Assembly (NCBI RefSeq): GCF_029714325.1
Contig: NZ_CP121666.1
Location: forward strand, 1,984,001 to 2,048,000
Direction of reading: 5' to 3'
Length of the DNA stretch: 64,000 bases
From: Bradyrhizobium sp. CB1717
GTDB lineage: Bacteria; Pseudomonadota; Alphaproteobacteria; Rhizobiales; Xanthobacteraceae
Positions 28,415-36,767 of this stretch are shown here, piece after piece. Both the position numbers and the translations under genes were made by a program. The notes beneath the pieces were generated by a model. The model searched no databases. It saw only the letters and a program-made list of their open reading frames with translations, and was not told the DNA's origin. Every line of letters starts with the position of its first letter. The first letter of the stretch is position 1.

Positions 28415-30147
28415 GGCGCAACCTGCGAAGTAACCTGGGGTCGGCTCAGGTGCCGTTCAAAGATGTCCTCGCTGTCGCCGAACGCGGCGACCGCACCGTC
28501 TTCCATGATGGCAATCTTGTCCGTGGCGGCGAGGAGACCCATCCTGTGAGTGACGACGACGAGGATGACGCCCGCGAGCTTCATGCGCTCGATGGCATCC
28601 AGGAGCATTCGCTCGCCCCCGTAGTCGAGGCTGGCGTTGGGTTCGTCGAGAACGATGAGGCGTGGACTGCCGAAAAATGCGCGGGCAAGACCGAGGCGCT
28701 GCCGATACCCGCGTGAGAAGATTGTTTCACTGTGAACCACCGTGTCGTAACCCTGCGGCAGGCGCATGATCGCCCCATGGATTCCGGCGAGCTTGGCCGC
28801 TTCGACGACCTTCCGCCGGTCCGCATCTTCAAGGCGTGCGATGATGTCGTTGATGGTGTCGCCGATCAGATTGATGTCCTGAGGGAGATATCCGAGGCCG
28901 TCGCCGTTTCGGCCCTCGCGAAGCAGCGAGACGTCGGTATTGTCGAGGAGGACACGGCCATGCGTCGGCATCGAGAGCCCGGCGATCACCTGGCCGAGCA
29001 AGGACTTGCCTGACCCGGACGGACCGATAATGCCAAGGCATTCTCCGGGCATGAGGCTGAAGGAGACGCCGTTCAGCAGAAGATGGTCGGTCCCCGCAAG
29101 CCACACGCCCACATTGTCGACGACGAGGCCGCTTCGCGCCTGCGGCGGGAAAACGCCCGCGCTCTCCTGCCGGGCGACCGGGAATGCGGCGAGAAGTGCG
29201 CCGAGCCGCTGACAGGCGCTCACGGCCGTCACGAGTGATTTCCAGCCTGCGACCGCACTTTCGACCGGCGCGAGCGCCCGGCTGAACATCAGCGTAGAAG
29301 CAAAGATGATTGCCGGACTTTTTCCGTGATCGAGGACGAGCCACGCGGCAGCCCCCATGATCAAGACCTGCGACAGCGCGCGAACCGGCTTGGCGGCCAG
29401 TGAGACGATCTCGCCTCGCCGGAGCGCCACGTCGTGCTCTCTGCGCGCGTGCTGCGAGTCACGGTGGATCATGCGCGCAGCGCTATCGAACATTCCCATG
29501 GCGCGGATCATGTGGATGTTGCTCGCGGCAGTCTGAAGGCGACCGTAGCTTCTGGAGAGCGCGGCGCTGGACCTGAGCAAAGCGTCTTCCGTGACCAGCT
29601 CTCCGGCGACCGTGAGTGCGAACAGGAAGGCGACGCAACAGGCGCCCACCACGCCAAGCAGGGGATGGATCAGAACGAGGACAAGGAGGAACAAGGGCGC
29701 CCAGAGCGCGTCGAACAGCATCGTACATGAGCCGGACTCGACGAACTGGCGCAGCACGGTGAGGTCCCGATATGCGCCCGACGCTTGCGTCCAATCGCTG
29801 CGAAACGCCGATTCGAGGCCGGCCGAAAGCACGCAGGGACGAAGGCGATCGTCGAGCCAGGCGCCGAGGCGTCCAAGGACGGCGCGCCGCAATGCATCGA
29901 ACACGCCGCCGACGACCACTGTGATCGCGACTATGAGCGTGAGCAGGAGCAACGTGTCGCCGCTCCGGCTCGACAACACCCGGTCGTAGATCTGAAGAAG
30001 ATAGATGGAGGGTGCAAACAGTAGCAGATTGTAACTGCAGCTATATGCGAATACGAGACCTAGCGGTCCCACGCAGGACCGGAGGGCTGTGTGCAGTGGC
30101 GTCCGGATCTGCGGCAGGATGGGCAACCGAATGGGCGGCATCAGCAT
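28411..30147 (-). CDS. Type I secretion ABC exporter, secretion locus 2
   Basis: A fused permease-ATPase of about 578 residues. The membrane half includes FAYSCSYNLLLFAPSIYLLQIYDRVL and LFDALWAPLFLLVLVLIHPLLG, the PrtD/LapB-like family pattern. In the ATPase half Walker A is GPSGSGKSLLG and Walker B is LIVLDEPNASLD with the switch His in VVTHRMG. The signature loop reads FSRGYRQRLGLARAF, departing from the common LSGGQ form. The ATG at 30147 is used; a GTG at 30156 is possible. It lies downstream of the two glycine-repeat genes on the same strand and is their probable exporter. Confidence 0.88.
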   Translation of the reverse strand: MLMPPIRLPILPQIRTPLHTALRSCVGPLGLVFAYSCSYNLLLFAPSIYLLQIYDRVLSSRSGDTLLLLTLIVAITVVVGGVFDALRRAVLGRLGAWLDDRLRPCVLSAGLESAFRSDWTQASGAYRDLTVLRQFVESGSCTMLFDALWAPLFLLVLVLIHPLLGVVGACCVAFLFALTVAGELVTEDALLRSSAALSRSYGRLQTAASNIHMIRAMGMFDSAARMIHRDSQHARREHDVALRRGEIVSLAAKPVRALSQVLIMGAAAWLVLDHGKSPAIIFASTLMFSRALAPVESAVAGWKSLVTAVSACQRLGALLAAFPVARQESAGVFPPQARSGLVVDNVGVWLAGTDHLLLNGVSFSLMPGECLGIIGPSGSGKSLLGQVIAGLSMPTHGRVLLDNTDVSLLREGRNGDGLGYLPQDINLIGDTINDIIARLEDADRRKVVEAAKLAGIHGAIMRLPQGYDTVVHSETIFSRGYRQRLGLARAFFGSPRLIVLDEPNASLDYGGERMLLDAIERMKLAGVILVVVTHRMGLLAATDKIAIMEDGAVAAFGDSEDIFERHLSRPQVTSQVAP

Positions 30148-30239
30148 GATCGTCACCGCCTGAAATCGAGGTCCGGCGCACTTGACCGATGGTCAACGCA
30201 ATCCGGCAACGGCATCGGTAGATCTTTGGCGTGAAATCC

Positions 30240-30267
30240 GGGACCGGCGGCCGCGGCAGCCGGTCCC
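30240..30267 (-). terminator. Hairpin after the small repeat-protein gene
   Basis: GGGACCGGC (30240-30248) pairs with GCCGGTCCC (30259-30267), a perfect 9-bp stem with a 10-base loop. It lies 21 bases past the stop of the gene at 30289-30747 on the minus strand. It probably separates strong expression of the repeat proteins from the exporter genes, echoing the hairpin of locus 1. Confidence 0.65.
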
Positions 30268-30288
30268 GCCAGTCGGACGAGCGGCTCG

Positions 30289-30747
30289 TCAGAGCGTGTC
30301 GAGATGGAAGGTCACCCCGCCACCCCATGCGAAGTTGCCGTCTCCGCCATCGCCGCCGATGCCGGCGACAACTTCCTGGTGCTGGTCCACCGCGAGCTTG
30401 TTGATCTGGGTGGCATCCGTGTTGGCGTAGACCTTGGAGGTATCGTAGCCGCTGTAGGACTTCTGGCTGCCGTTCGACTCGGCGTCTCCGCCATGAGCCT
30501 TGGAGAACACCGAGGCCTTGGCGTTGGCGCCGCCGGCATCCCAATCCGCCGTCTGTTTGACGTGATCGCCGGTGCTCACGTGCACGTCGGCGCCTTCCGC
30601 CTTGTTGGTCGGATCGTAGTTGACAGTCGGCTTGCTGATGATGGCTCCCTTGAAAGTACCGTCGCCGCCATTTCCGGCACTTTGACCACCGGTATCGATC
30701 GATTTGACCTTGATCGTATCCGAGATGTTGATTGCCTTTGGCATCAT
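30289..30747 (-). CDS. Small glycine-rich repeat protein, paralogue of the larger neighbour
   Basis: A 152-residue protein starting MMPKAINISDTIKVKS after a GGAGG at good spacing (an upstream open frame to 30864 is ignored). It carries one copy of the repeat found four times in the neighbouring gene: TGGQSAGNGGDGTFKGAII, then VNYDPTN, then after an insertion TQINKLAVDQHQEVVAGIGGDGGDGNFAWGG. There is no Sec signal peptide. Together with the exporter genes downstream, it is best read as a second secreted substrate or a minor subunit. I do not recognise a named family. Confidence 0.75.
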   Translation of the reverse strand: MMPKAINISDTIKVKSIDTGGQSAGNGGDGTFKGAIISKPTVNYDPTNKAEGADVHVSTGDHVKQTADWDAGGANAKASVFSKAHGGDAESNGSQKSYSGYDTSKVYANTDATQINKLAVDQHQEVVAGIGGDGGDGNFAWGGGVTFHLDTL

Positions 30748-30998
30748 TTGAGGCCTCCGTCGTTTTGTTGGCTGTCGTGCAACATCCATCCCGATCAGGC
30801 GGACGCGCACGGCAAGTCTGATCCGCCCGTGCGCGGGAACGATAGATGTCAAATCGGACACCATCCGGTTTGATGGGCCTACGTACGAAAGTACGACATT
30901 TTGTCAGCGGAGGGCGCCTCTGCGCGGGCTTTGCATGCGAAGAGCGGCGACGGCGCGTGCCGCGATGCGATCGGCCATGCGAGCGATGCGATGTTTCG

Positions 30999-32411
30999 TT
31001 ATGCCACCAGGTGAAGATCCGACAAGAGATGCGCGGCATCGCCACCCAGCGCGAGGTTGCCGGAGCCGCCGTCCCCGCCAACGCCGGCGATCTGGGTCGC
31101 ACTCTGGTCGATGTGCACGTTGTTGACCTGATCGGCCACGGCCGTCGAATGTGGACCTGCGATTGCTATGTTGATGGGTGCATAGATCGCGACGCTGACG
31201 TCGATCAGACTGCCCGCAAAATAACCGTTGCCGCCATTGCCTGCGCTGTTCGAACCGGTCGCGATCGTATCGGACCCGCCCCACGGATTATGGGAGAGAA
31301 GGTTTGCATGGCCGCCAGCTGCGGCGTTGTCGTTGCCGCCGTGCCCGCCAATGCCAGCGATCTGAACCGCGGATTGATCCACGGAGACATCATTTATCTG
31401 GACCGCGTAAGCGCTGGAGCCATAGCCCGCGATTGCGATGTTGATCGGGTTGTACACGACAAACGAGGTATGGACGAGTTCCCCGTAGAACATGCCGTCA
31501 CCGCCATTGCCGGCCTGGCTTCCGCCCGTTTGAACGTCAAAGATGCTCGATCCCCAACTGGGGTCGAGCGTGATGACGCTGCCGCCGGCGGCCACATTGC
31601 CATGTCCGCCGCTTCCGCCGACGCCCGCGATCTGCGTGGCCGATTGGTCGATGTCGACCGTGTTCGACTGACTTGCATGTGCCGTGCCGCCCGAGCTCGC
31701 CAACGCAATATTGATCGGATGATAGATCACCACGGGAGCGTCCACGATCGCACCCGAGAAATGGCCGCTGCCGCCGTTTCCGGCGCTGTTGTCGCCGCTC
31801 GCGATCACGCCGGAGCCTGAAAACGTACTGATGCTCCCACCCGCTGCAATGTTGTTATTGCCGCCATGGCCGCCGACGCCGGCCATTTGAAAAGCGGATT
31901 GATCGACATTCAAATCGTTGGACTGGTTGGCCAGGGCGACCGAGCCGTATCCCACGCTGATCGAAATGTTGATCGGTTCGTAGATCAACAGGGACGCGTG
32001 AATGATACTTCCGTAAAAGAAGCCATCTCCGCCGTTCCCTGCCGTGTTCGCCCCGCTCTCGAGCGAAGCAATGCCCTTCTCGGGAAAGGATGCGCCGGCA
32101 GGAGGCTTCGTGGACGAAACATCCAGGCCTTCTGCGGCGTGGTTGCCGGCGTGGCCGCCCATCTCGCCACCCGATGGGGGATGTTTGGATTGAACCGGGT
32201 CGGAGTCTCTATGATGGGTATTCGCGCTCGCGGCGTATGCTCCAGGACCAGCAAACGGGCCGGGACGATGGACCAGGGCGCCACCGCCGACCGGGTCAGC
32301 CACGAACGGAGCACTCGACGCAGGGCCCAATTCGTCCGCGCCATCGTACCCATCGTGGCGATGAGAGGCGTGATGCAGCCGGATTCCATCCGACATCCGC
32401 GTAAAATCCAT
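30999..32411 (-). CDS. Large glycine-rich repeat protein, putative type I secretion substrate
   Basis: A 470-residue protein. Residues 1-115 or so form a His/Gly/Pro-rich leader without a Sec signal. Four repeats of about 90 residues follow, each with AGNGGDGxFxG, a strand pair ending in PINIAIAG, a short Ala/Gln/Asn stretch, and VDQSAxQIAGVGGxGG..NxAAGG. The repeats differ from the RTX nonapeptide and from the VCBS-like repeats of locus 1. GGGAGG five bases upstream fixes the ATG at 32411. It is the first gene of a minus-strand series (large repeat protein, small repeat protein, ABC exporter, adaptor), so export by that system is the natural inference. The function is unknown; adhesion or matrix is plausible. 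Confidence 0.8.
   Translation of the reverse strand: MDFTRMSDGIRLHHASHRHDGYDGADELGPASSAPFVADPVGGGALVHRPGPFAGPGAYAASANTHHRDSDPVQSKHPPSGGEMGGHAGNHAAEGLDVSSTKPPAGASFPEKGIASLESGANTAGNGGDGFFYGSIIHASLLIYEPINISISVGYGSVALANQSNDLNVDQSAFQMAGVGGHGGNNNIAAGGSISTFSGSGVIASGDNSAGNGGSGHFSGAIVDAPVVIYHPINIALASSGGTAHASQSNTVDIDQSATQIAGVGGSGGHGNVAAGGSVITLDPSWGSSIFDVQTGGSQAGNGGDGMFYGELVHTSFVVYNPINIAIAGYGSSAYAVQINDVSVDQSAVQIAGIGGHGGNDNAAAGGHANLLSHNPWGGSDTIATGSNSAGNGGNGYFAGSLIDVSVAIYAPINIAIAGPHSTAVADQVNNVHIDQSATQIAGVGGDGGSGNLALGGDAAHLLSDLHLVA
31040..32059 (-). repeat. Four tandem coding repeats of about 270 bp
   Basis: Repeat starts lie near 32059, 31800, 31523 and 31254 (minus strand), a spacing of 259-277 bases. 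Each encodes the AGNGGDG...PINIAIAG...IAGVGG unit. The copies are well diverged at the DNA level, so they are old and held by selection on the protein, in contrast with the near-identical repeats of locus 1. Confidence 0.85.
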
Positions 32412-32713
32412 CGTGGCCTCCCTCATCGCAATCGCTCCGTGCGATCGGACGGGTTCTGCACTCCGGAGAGAATGTCGTCCCGGGAAGGTCGAATGCCCAG
32501 CCGTCAGTTCGGACATAGCGCTCGTCCGGCAGCCGTAACATCGGCTACATCCGTTCGGGTGTGGTTACAGCCTTTACATCAATTCCCCCGCTCCGCACTC
32601 ATCTCGCCTGCGGCGAAAATGAATCCGCCGCATTGCCGGATTTGAACCGTATTGCGACCTAGGCCGCGGCCAAAGCTCGTGTCGGGGCAGGGGGCGCAAT
32701 ACCGGAGGTTTTC

Positions 32714-32935
32714 ATGTCCGGTCATTTGCGATCTTGTTCCGCCGCTTCTGTATTTCTTGCAGCTCTCTCGACGTCGTCCGCGTCTGCGAACCCACTTTCC
32801 GCATTCTTCAAGCCCGAACCCGCGACAACCCCTGCGCCCGCTTCAGCGGAAGTGAAGTGCTTGTCGCGGCCCGGCAAAGTGATCGATTTATTGGTGGGCC
32901 CGGCAGGACTCGAACCTGCAACCAGACCGTTATGA
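32714..32935 (+). pseudogene. Secreted-protein gene truncated by a tRNA fragment
   Basis: CCGGAGG upstream of the ATG and a signal-peptide-like start (MSGHLRSCSAASVFLAAL... ASANPLS) mark a real gene. After residue 57 or so the frame runs straight into tRNA fragment 2, giving VGPAGLEPATRPL, which is simply translated tRNA antisense, and stops. The original 3' part is missing. The simplest reading is that integration at this site, or deletion next to it, cut the gene. Confidence 0.7.
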
Positions 32936-32938
32936 GCG
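32892..32938 (-). other. tRNA 3'-end fragment 2 (attachment-site copy)
   Basis: 47 bases identical to the 3' part of the intact tRNA (acceptor end with CCA through the anticodon loop, ending TTATGAGCG on the plus strand). The 5' half of the tRNA is absent. It is the border between segments A and B. Truncated genes lie on both sides (32714 and 33085). Confidence 0.85.
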
Positions 32939-33084
32939 CGAGGATAACGGTCAGCTTCGTTGATCTTTCAGCACTTTCATCAACATTCGATCGCGTTCAT
33001 TGCGATTCGTTCAGGTTGTTTCTGCTGCGAAGCTGGTGCGATAGCCCTGGGGAGTGTCCTGCCGAAAGTGACTTGAGGTAATCG

Positions 33085-33210
33085 ACGATTGGGCCGGCGT
33101 GTCGTGCTCCTTCTTCGGCAGTGCGGCGATGTGTTCCCTGGCATCGCGCAGCGTCACCAGCTTGCGGCTACCCACCTCAATCGGATCGTCGAAAGGCCGC
33201 CGCAGCCCCG
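33085..33210 (-). pseudogene. Fragment of a small Bradyrhizobium-type protein gene
   Basis: The minus frame reads RRPFDDPIEVGSRKLVTLRD and then AREHIAALPKKEHDTPA. From memory, this resembles a small hypothetical protein frequent in Bradyrhizobium, of about 100 residues with the pattern PFDDPI...LVTLRDA..YI..LPK.EH. The expected remainder is replaced by unrelated sequence that leads toward tRNA fragment 2, and no sensible start is present. It is a partial relic at the edge of segment B. The assignment rests on recollection of the family pattern only. Confidence 0.5.
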
Positions 33211-33620
33211 TTCGGTCATTCGTTGCGCAAGAGTTTGCTGTTCCTATCCGGAAGAGTACCGACAATGTGTTGAAACGAACAGAACGGCGCTGCGAGCTGA
33301 GTAAGCTCATAGTCGCTTGATCTTCCCCAAAGTCCAAGCACCCCAAACGGCCCCGGCCTCAACGCCCCCACGAAACCCCACGGCCGGGGCCGTCTCTGCC
33401 AGCTAGCTTTCGGCAGCGCCGGAGCAATCAAGGCTGTGCGCCGTCCGCGCGAAGTGATGAGATCGGAATCCCATTGCAGGTGGCTGTGATCCAGCCGGGC
33501 GGATCTATGGCCGGCGCAGGAAGGACTGGCCAATATTCGATTGCGGTAACTGAAAAACAGGAAGAGACTTTGACGGTCGGACCCAACAAGCCCTTACGGC
33601 TATCACCGAAGGAGGAGGGA

Positions 33621-33869
33621 ATGACCGCCCACAATTACGGATGGAAGCCGCCCACTGCCGCCCAGCGTGAGGCGCAAAGGCTCTTCAAGGAAACCGATGC
33701 CAAAGTGACGATGTCCGAGTATGAACGCACCCAAGCGGCGTTTCATGCGAACCGCGAGAGGCTAAAGGCTGAACGACTTGCACGCGAGGCCGAAGCGGCG
33801 GCCCGGAAGCACAAAAACCTGATCACGGCCCACTCTCCGAATGTGCATGGCGGTCTGCGGCACCGCTGA
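33621..33869 (+). CDS. Small hypothetical charged protein (82 aa)
   Basis: GGAGGAGGG directly before the ATG marks the start MTAHNYGWKPPTAAQREAQR; the frame is open to 33474 but without a ribosome site. It is a Lys/Arg/Glu/Ala-rich, mostly helical, soluble protein (RERLKAERLAREAEAAARKH) with possible coiled-coil character. It has no signal peptide or known domain. It lies alone in segment B. The function is unknown. Confidence 0.6.
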   Translation: MTAHNYGWKPPTAAQREAQRLFKETDAKVTMSEYERTQAAFHANRERLKAERLAREAEAAARKHKNLITAHSPNVHGGLRHR

Positions 33870-34090
33870 TACGAGCATAGCGATCCTCGCCTTGGCTCAG
33901 CAATCGCACGCAAGTCCCGCTTTCGTGCAGCTCAAGCCGGCCGCGTTCGACGGCAATTGCAGTCCAGCACTGTCACCGTAATCGCTGCCTGCTCGATGGG
34001 GCTGCACGATCGTCTATTCATCGCACTGACCACGTTGGCGATGCCAGGAGCGGCGGCATTGTGCGTCGCTGCGCGAGCCGTCTTCGGCTT

Positions 34091-34378
34091 CTAAGGCCTG
34101 GAAGGCCAAGCTGGATCGCTGCCGCAGGTTCGCACGCGGCGCTCCCGCCAGCCCTGCCCGTCCCAGAAGCGCTGGGTATTCCAGTGGCAGGGAGGCATCG
34201 CCTCGCCAACCGGGGCATCGACATAGCCCGACCAGTACGGCGTGCCGCGTGGTGGTCCGGGATAAGTGCGCGGATACGGATTGCCGCCGGGTCCGTAATC
34301 ATCGCGCGGATACGCTGGCGAGCCTGCTAAAGCGGCCAAAGTCGCGGCGGCAGCGAGAGCCGATAACGTCTTCCTCAT
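34091..34378 (-). CDS. Small secreted Pro/Tyr/Arg-rich protein (95 aa)
   Basis: A typical Sec signal peptide (MRKTLSALAAAATLAALAGSPAYP) is followed by a Gly/Pro/Tyr-rich segment (YGPGGNPYPRTYPGPP). The C-terminal part has two cysteines (PPCHWNTQRFWDG ... VRTCG), suggesting a disulfide. The protein is presumably periplasmic. Similar short signal-bearing proteins occur in Bradyrhizobium. No enzymatic motif is visible. It is flanked by about 200 bases without genes on its downstream side. Confidence 0.65.
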   Translation of the reverse strand: MRKTLSALAAAATLAALAGSPAYPRDDYGPGGNPYPRTYPGPPRGTPYWSGYVDAPVGEAMPPCHWNTQRFWDGQGWRERRVRTCGSDPAWPSRP

Positions 34379-34670
34379 GGTGAACCTCGCAATAGGTCAG
34401 ACTACCATATATGGGGCGATCAACAGACAGACCGCTCGCCGTCGTAAGTGGGAATGGCGGGTATGTGCCCCCTTAGGCGACACCGCCTTGCAGGGTTGGG
34501 AAAGTACCCGTGCCGAAGCCAAGTACCAAGCCGAGCGCGGTATGTTTCTCCTGTTGATGGGGACGCGCCCGAAATCATGCCCCTTCAAACGTCGCGAGTT
34601 TGACGAGCAGGGTAACAGCGGTAAGTGCTCCCGAACGACGGCTGCCGTTTGTGCACCTTGGCGTGGCTGA
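34377..34670 (+). CDS. Possible small protein (97 aa)
   Basis: The middle part, KWEWRVCAPLGDTALQGWESTRAEAKYQAE, has protein-like composition and resembles short rhizobial hypotheticals. The ATG at 34377 overlaps the start of the opposite-strand secreted gene and has no ribosome site. The true start is therefore uncertain and may be a non-ATG codon further in. Treat as tentative. Confidence 0.35.
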   Translation: MVNLAIGQTTIYGAINRQTARRRKWEWRVCAPLGDTALQGWESTRAEAKYQAERGMFLLLMGTRPKSCPFKRREFDEQGNSGKCSRTTAAVCAPWRG

Positions 34671-34849
34671 AGATCTCCAACAACGAGCGTTAGCTTCGAA
34701 ACGCTCAGATGGCTTTGCGAAGGGCTGCGCGGGCGAATGTTCCAAGTTGGAACGCCAATGATTGAGCGAGGCGGCACAGGTTCGCCTGCACGAGGGTTGA
34801 AGAAACGGGTTAAGGTTGCAGCCCCATCAAGGGCTGGAAGGCAAGTTCA

Positions 34850-35077
34850 ATGACTACAATCAAGCTCTTGTCGATTGGATTGATCGCGATCGCCATGCTC
34901 ACGTCATCCGCCGTGGCTCGCGAGCCACGCGTCAAAATCCGCGTGCCTATGAGGCTTCCGGTTGAACCGGATGGCCGCTGGATCATCTGGGGCGGCATTC
35001 CAATATGGTTCGGTCCATCGGTCCGGGGCTGGCCCGGCCATACTTGTGACGAGGGCGACAATGCCAGGATATGCTGA
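34850..35077 (+). CDS. Small secreted hypothetical protein (75 aa)
   Basis: A signal peptide (MTTIKLLSIGLIAIAMLTSSAVA, cleavage likely after AVA) precedes a short mature part of about 50 residues with WIIWGGIPIWFGPSVRGWPG and two cysteines (TCDEG and the C-terminal IC). A GGAAGG ribosome-binding site lies upstream. It is probably periplasmic. No family is recognised. It is one of three small signal-bearing proteins clustered in segment B. Confidence 0.6.
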   Translation: MTTIKLLSIGLIAIAMLTSSAVAREPRVKIRVPMRLPVEPDGRWIIWGGIPIWFGPSVRGWPGHTCDEGDNARIC

Positions 35078-35220
35078 GATGCGGAGGACCTGAGATCAGA
35101 AAACTGCGAAAGGGATTTCCGAGAAACTGCGAACGCAGGACGAACATAGAGGTCGGTGAGCGATCCGGCTAAACATGGTGGCCGGGCGAACGGTGATCGC
35201 ACCCCCAAAGGAGGGCAAGC

Positions 35221-35505
35221 ATGGAACGCACAAAGAAAACTCTTCCGCTCTTGGCCATTCTTTTCCTCGCCGTGCTGTCGAGCGGCGAGCGTTTCGGACA
35301 CGTTGCCAAAGCGCAAACCGCTACGAGTACGCTCGCAGCTCAAATCCGCAGCCAAGGCTTCGATTGCGACCAGCCGCAGAAGGCAACGCGCGACGTCAAG
35401 CTGTCAAAGCCGGATTACGATGTCTGGGTTCTGACGTGCAAGAACGCGACCTACAGAATTGGCCGATATCCCGACCTGCCGGCAAAGGTCGAAAAGCTGC
35501 AATAG
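35221..35505 (+). CDS. Small secreted hypothetical protein (94 aa)
   Basis: AAAGGAGG before the ATG gives a strong start. The N-terminus is a signal peptide (KKTLPLLAILFLAVLSSGERF... AKAQ). The mature part, LAAQIRSQGFDCDQPQKATRD and YDVWVLTCKNATYRIGRY, has two cysteines and resembles small periplasmic PepSY-like or inhibitor-like domains, though not closely enough to name. The stop at 35505 is followed by a diverged repeat also found at 39940. Confidence 0.65.
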   Translation: MERTKKTLPLLAILFLAVLSSGERFGHVAKAQTATSTLAAQIRSQGFDCDQPQKATRDVKLSKPDYDVWVLTCKNATYRIGRYPDLPAKVEKLQ

Positions 35506-35534
35506 GGCCTCCGCTTGCCGCGCCCCCCGATAAC

Positions 35535-35605
35535 GGTGACAGTGCACAAAACTCTGCAAGCTGAAGCGGCGGATCCTCAGTGACGCATTCGTCAAATTCG
35601 GTCCG
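35535..35605. repeat. Diverged repeat, copy 1 (GGTGACAGTGCACAAAAC element)
   Basis: It shares an 18-base identical core, GGTGACAGTGCACAAAAC, and patchy similarity over about 70 bases with 39940-40012, including AAGCGGCG and a later CGCAT. Both copies lie in segment B, near its middle and its right edge. They may be remnants of one mobile element or of an attachment arm. Confidence 0.55.
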
Positions 35606-35676
35606 TCTTCAGGAGGTCGTGACCGGCCAAAGATGCCCCCCTCCACCGAGCGGGGCGTCTCCCTTGCTAATCGCTA

Positions 35677-36540
35677 TCAGCTTGCGGGATTGCGCGCCGT
35701 GACGATCCACGTCGCGCCGTTGATCATCACCGACCGCTCGCCGGCGCGGCCCGCGAAGGCGGCACGAACCGCGGCCGAGGCGCGGGCGCGGATGTCCTCT
35801 GGCTGATCAGCGAGCGCGCGCGACAGCGGGCCGACCTCGAACGTCATCTTCACCGCGTCGTCGATCGCCGCGTCCCGCGTCGCGCCCTCGCCAAACGGGA
35901 CGGAAGCATCGAAGGGCGCGATAGCGATATCGGTGAAGCCGGCCGCCGTCAGGATGCGAGCCACCCGCTCCCGATCGCCGAACGAGAATGGGCCGGGCGC
36001 TTCGGGATCGGGCGGCGCCGTCGGCGGGACGATGCCCTTGATCGCGCCCATCGGCAGGCGCACCCAATCGTTCTCGGCCGCGCCACGCCAGCAGACGAAA
36101 GCGACCCGCCCGCCCGGCTTGAGCGCGCGGCGCATATGGGCGAACGCCCCTGTCGGATCGTCGAAGAACATCACCCCGAAACGCGAGAACAGGATGTCGA
36201 ACGCCCCCTCGGGCAGCTCGGCGCTGCTGGCGTCGGCCACGCGGAACAGGGCCGGCGTATCCCCTGGCGCAAGCGCGCGCGCCCGGGCGATCAGCGGTTC
36301 GGATATGTCCACGCCCAGCACTTGGCCCCCCGCGCCGACGCGCGCGGCCAGTGCCAGACTCGACGCGCCCGCGCCGCAGCCGACGTCCAGCACGCGCTCG
36401 CCCGCCGCGGGCGCGGCGGCTTCGATCGCGGCCTGGCCGAACACCGCCAGCCTGGCGTCGAGCCGGGCCTGGTGGGCGATCCAGCGCTCCCCGCTTTGGC
36501 CATTCCAGTCGGCGACCCGATCGGCATTGTGCTGTGCCAT
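35677..36540 (-). CDS. Class I SAM-dependent methyltransferase
   Basis: A 287-residue soluble methyltransferase of the UbiE-like type. Motif I is RVLDVGCGAGASSLALAARVG, the acidic loop is VLGVDISEPLIARARAL, and motif II/III are FDILFSRFGVMFFDDP and LKPGGRVAFVCWRG. The C-terminal cap (GPFSFGDRERVARILTAAGF) matches enzymes acting on small organic molecules. The start MAQHNADRVADWNG at 36540 is preceded by AAGGA; the frame is open to 36753. The substrate is unknown. It lies on the minus strand with two more genes toward 37.8 kb. Confidence 0.85.
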   Translation of the reverse strand: MAQHNADRVADWNGQSGERWIAHQARLDARLAVFGQAAIEAAAPAAGERVLDVGCGAGASSLALAARVGAGGQVLGVDISEPLIARARALAPGDTPALFRVADASSAELPEGAFDILFSRFGVMFFDDPTGAFAHMRRALKPGGRVAFVCWRGAAENDWVRLPMGAIKGIVPPTAPPDPEAPGPFSFGDRERVARILTAAGFTDIAIAPFDASVPFGEGATRDAAIDDAVKMTFEVGPLSRALADQPEDIRARASAAVRAAFAGRAGERSVMINGATWIVTARNPAS

Positions 36541-36767
36541 GACATATCCTTGTTTGATGCGCTTTTGACTAAGCGCTCCGATGCCAAAGCGCGCATCGTC
36601 CCCAGCGATCCCGCCTCCACCAGCGATAAGACGCCAGACCTGCGTGTGATCGCCTCTTGCGTCGAGATCGGTGCCGCCTTGCGCCGAACTTCGAAGGACA
36701 ACCGCGCCCGCGGCAACCGGAGAAGGGAATCTGTGCGCTGATGGCGGCATCACACGAATGATCCGCG

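Noticed and set aside
30846..31820. Plus-strand frame of 324 codons opposite the glycine-repeat protein
   Set aside because: Its Asp/Arg/Val-rich translation is the antisense of the repeats; the minus strand has the ribosome sites and internal protein repeats.
31040..32059. Regular repeats of about 270 bases considered as a CRISPR-like or satellite array
   Set aside because: The copies keep the reading frame, vary mostly at degenerate positions and encode one protein unit; there are no short identical repeats with spacers.
32714..32935. Open frame considered as an intact 73-residue secreted protein
   Set aside because: Its C-terminus VGPAGLEPATRPL is translated antisense tRNA sequence, so the gene is truncated and listed as a pseudogene.
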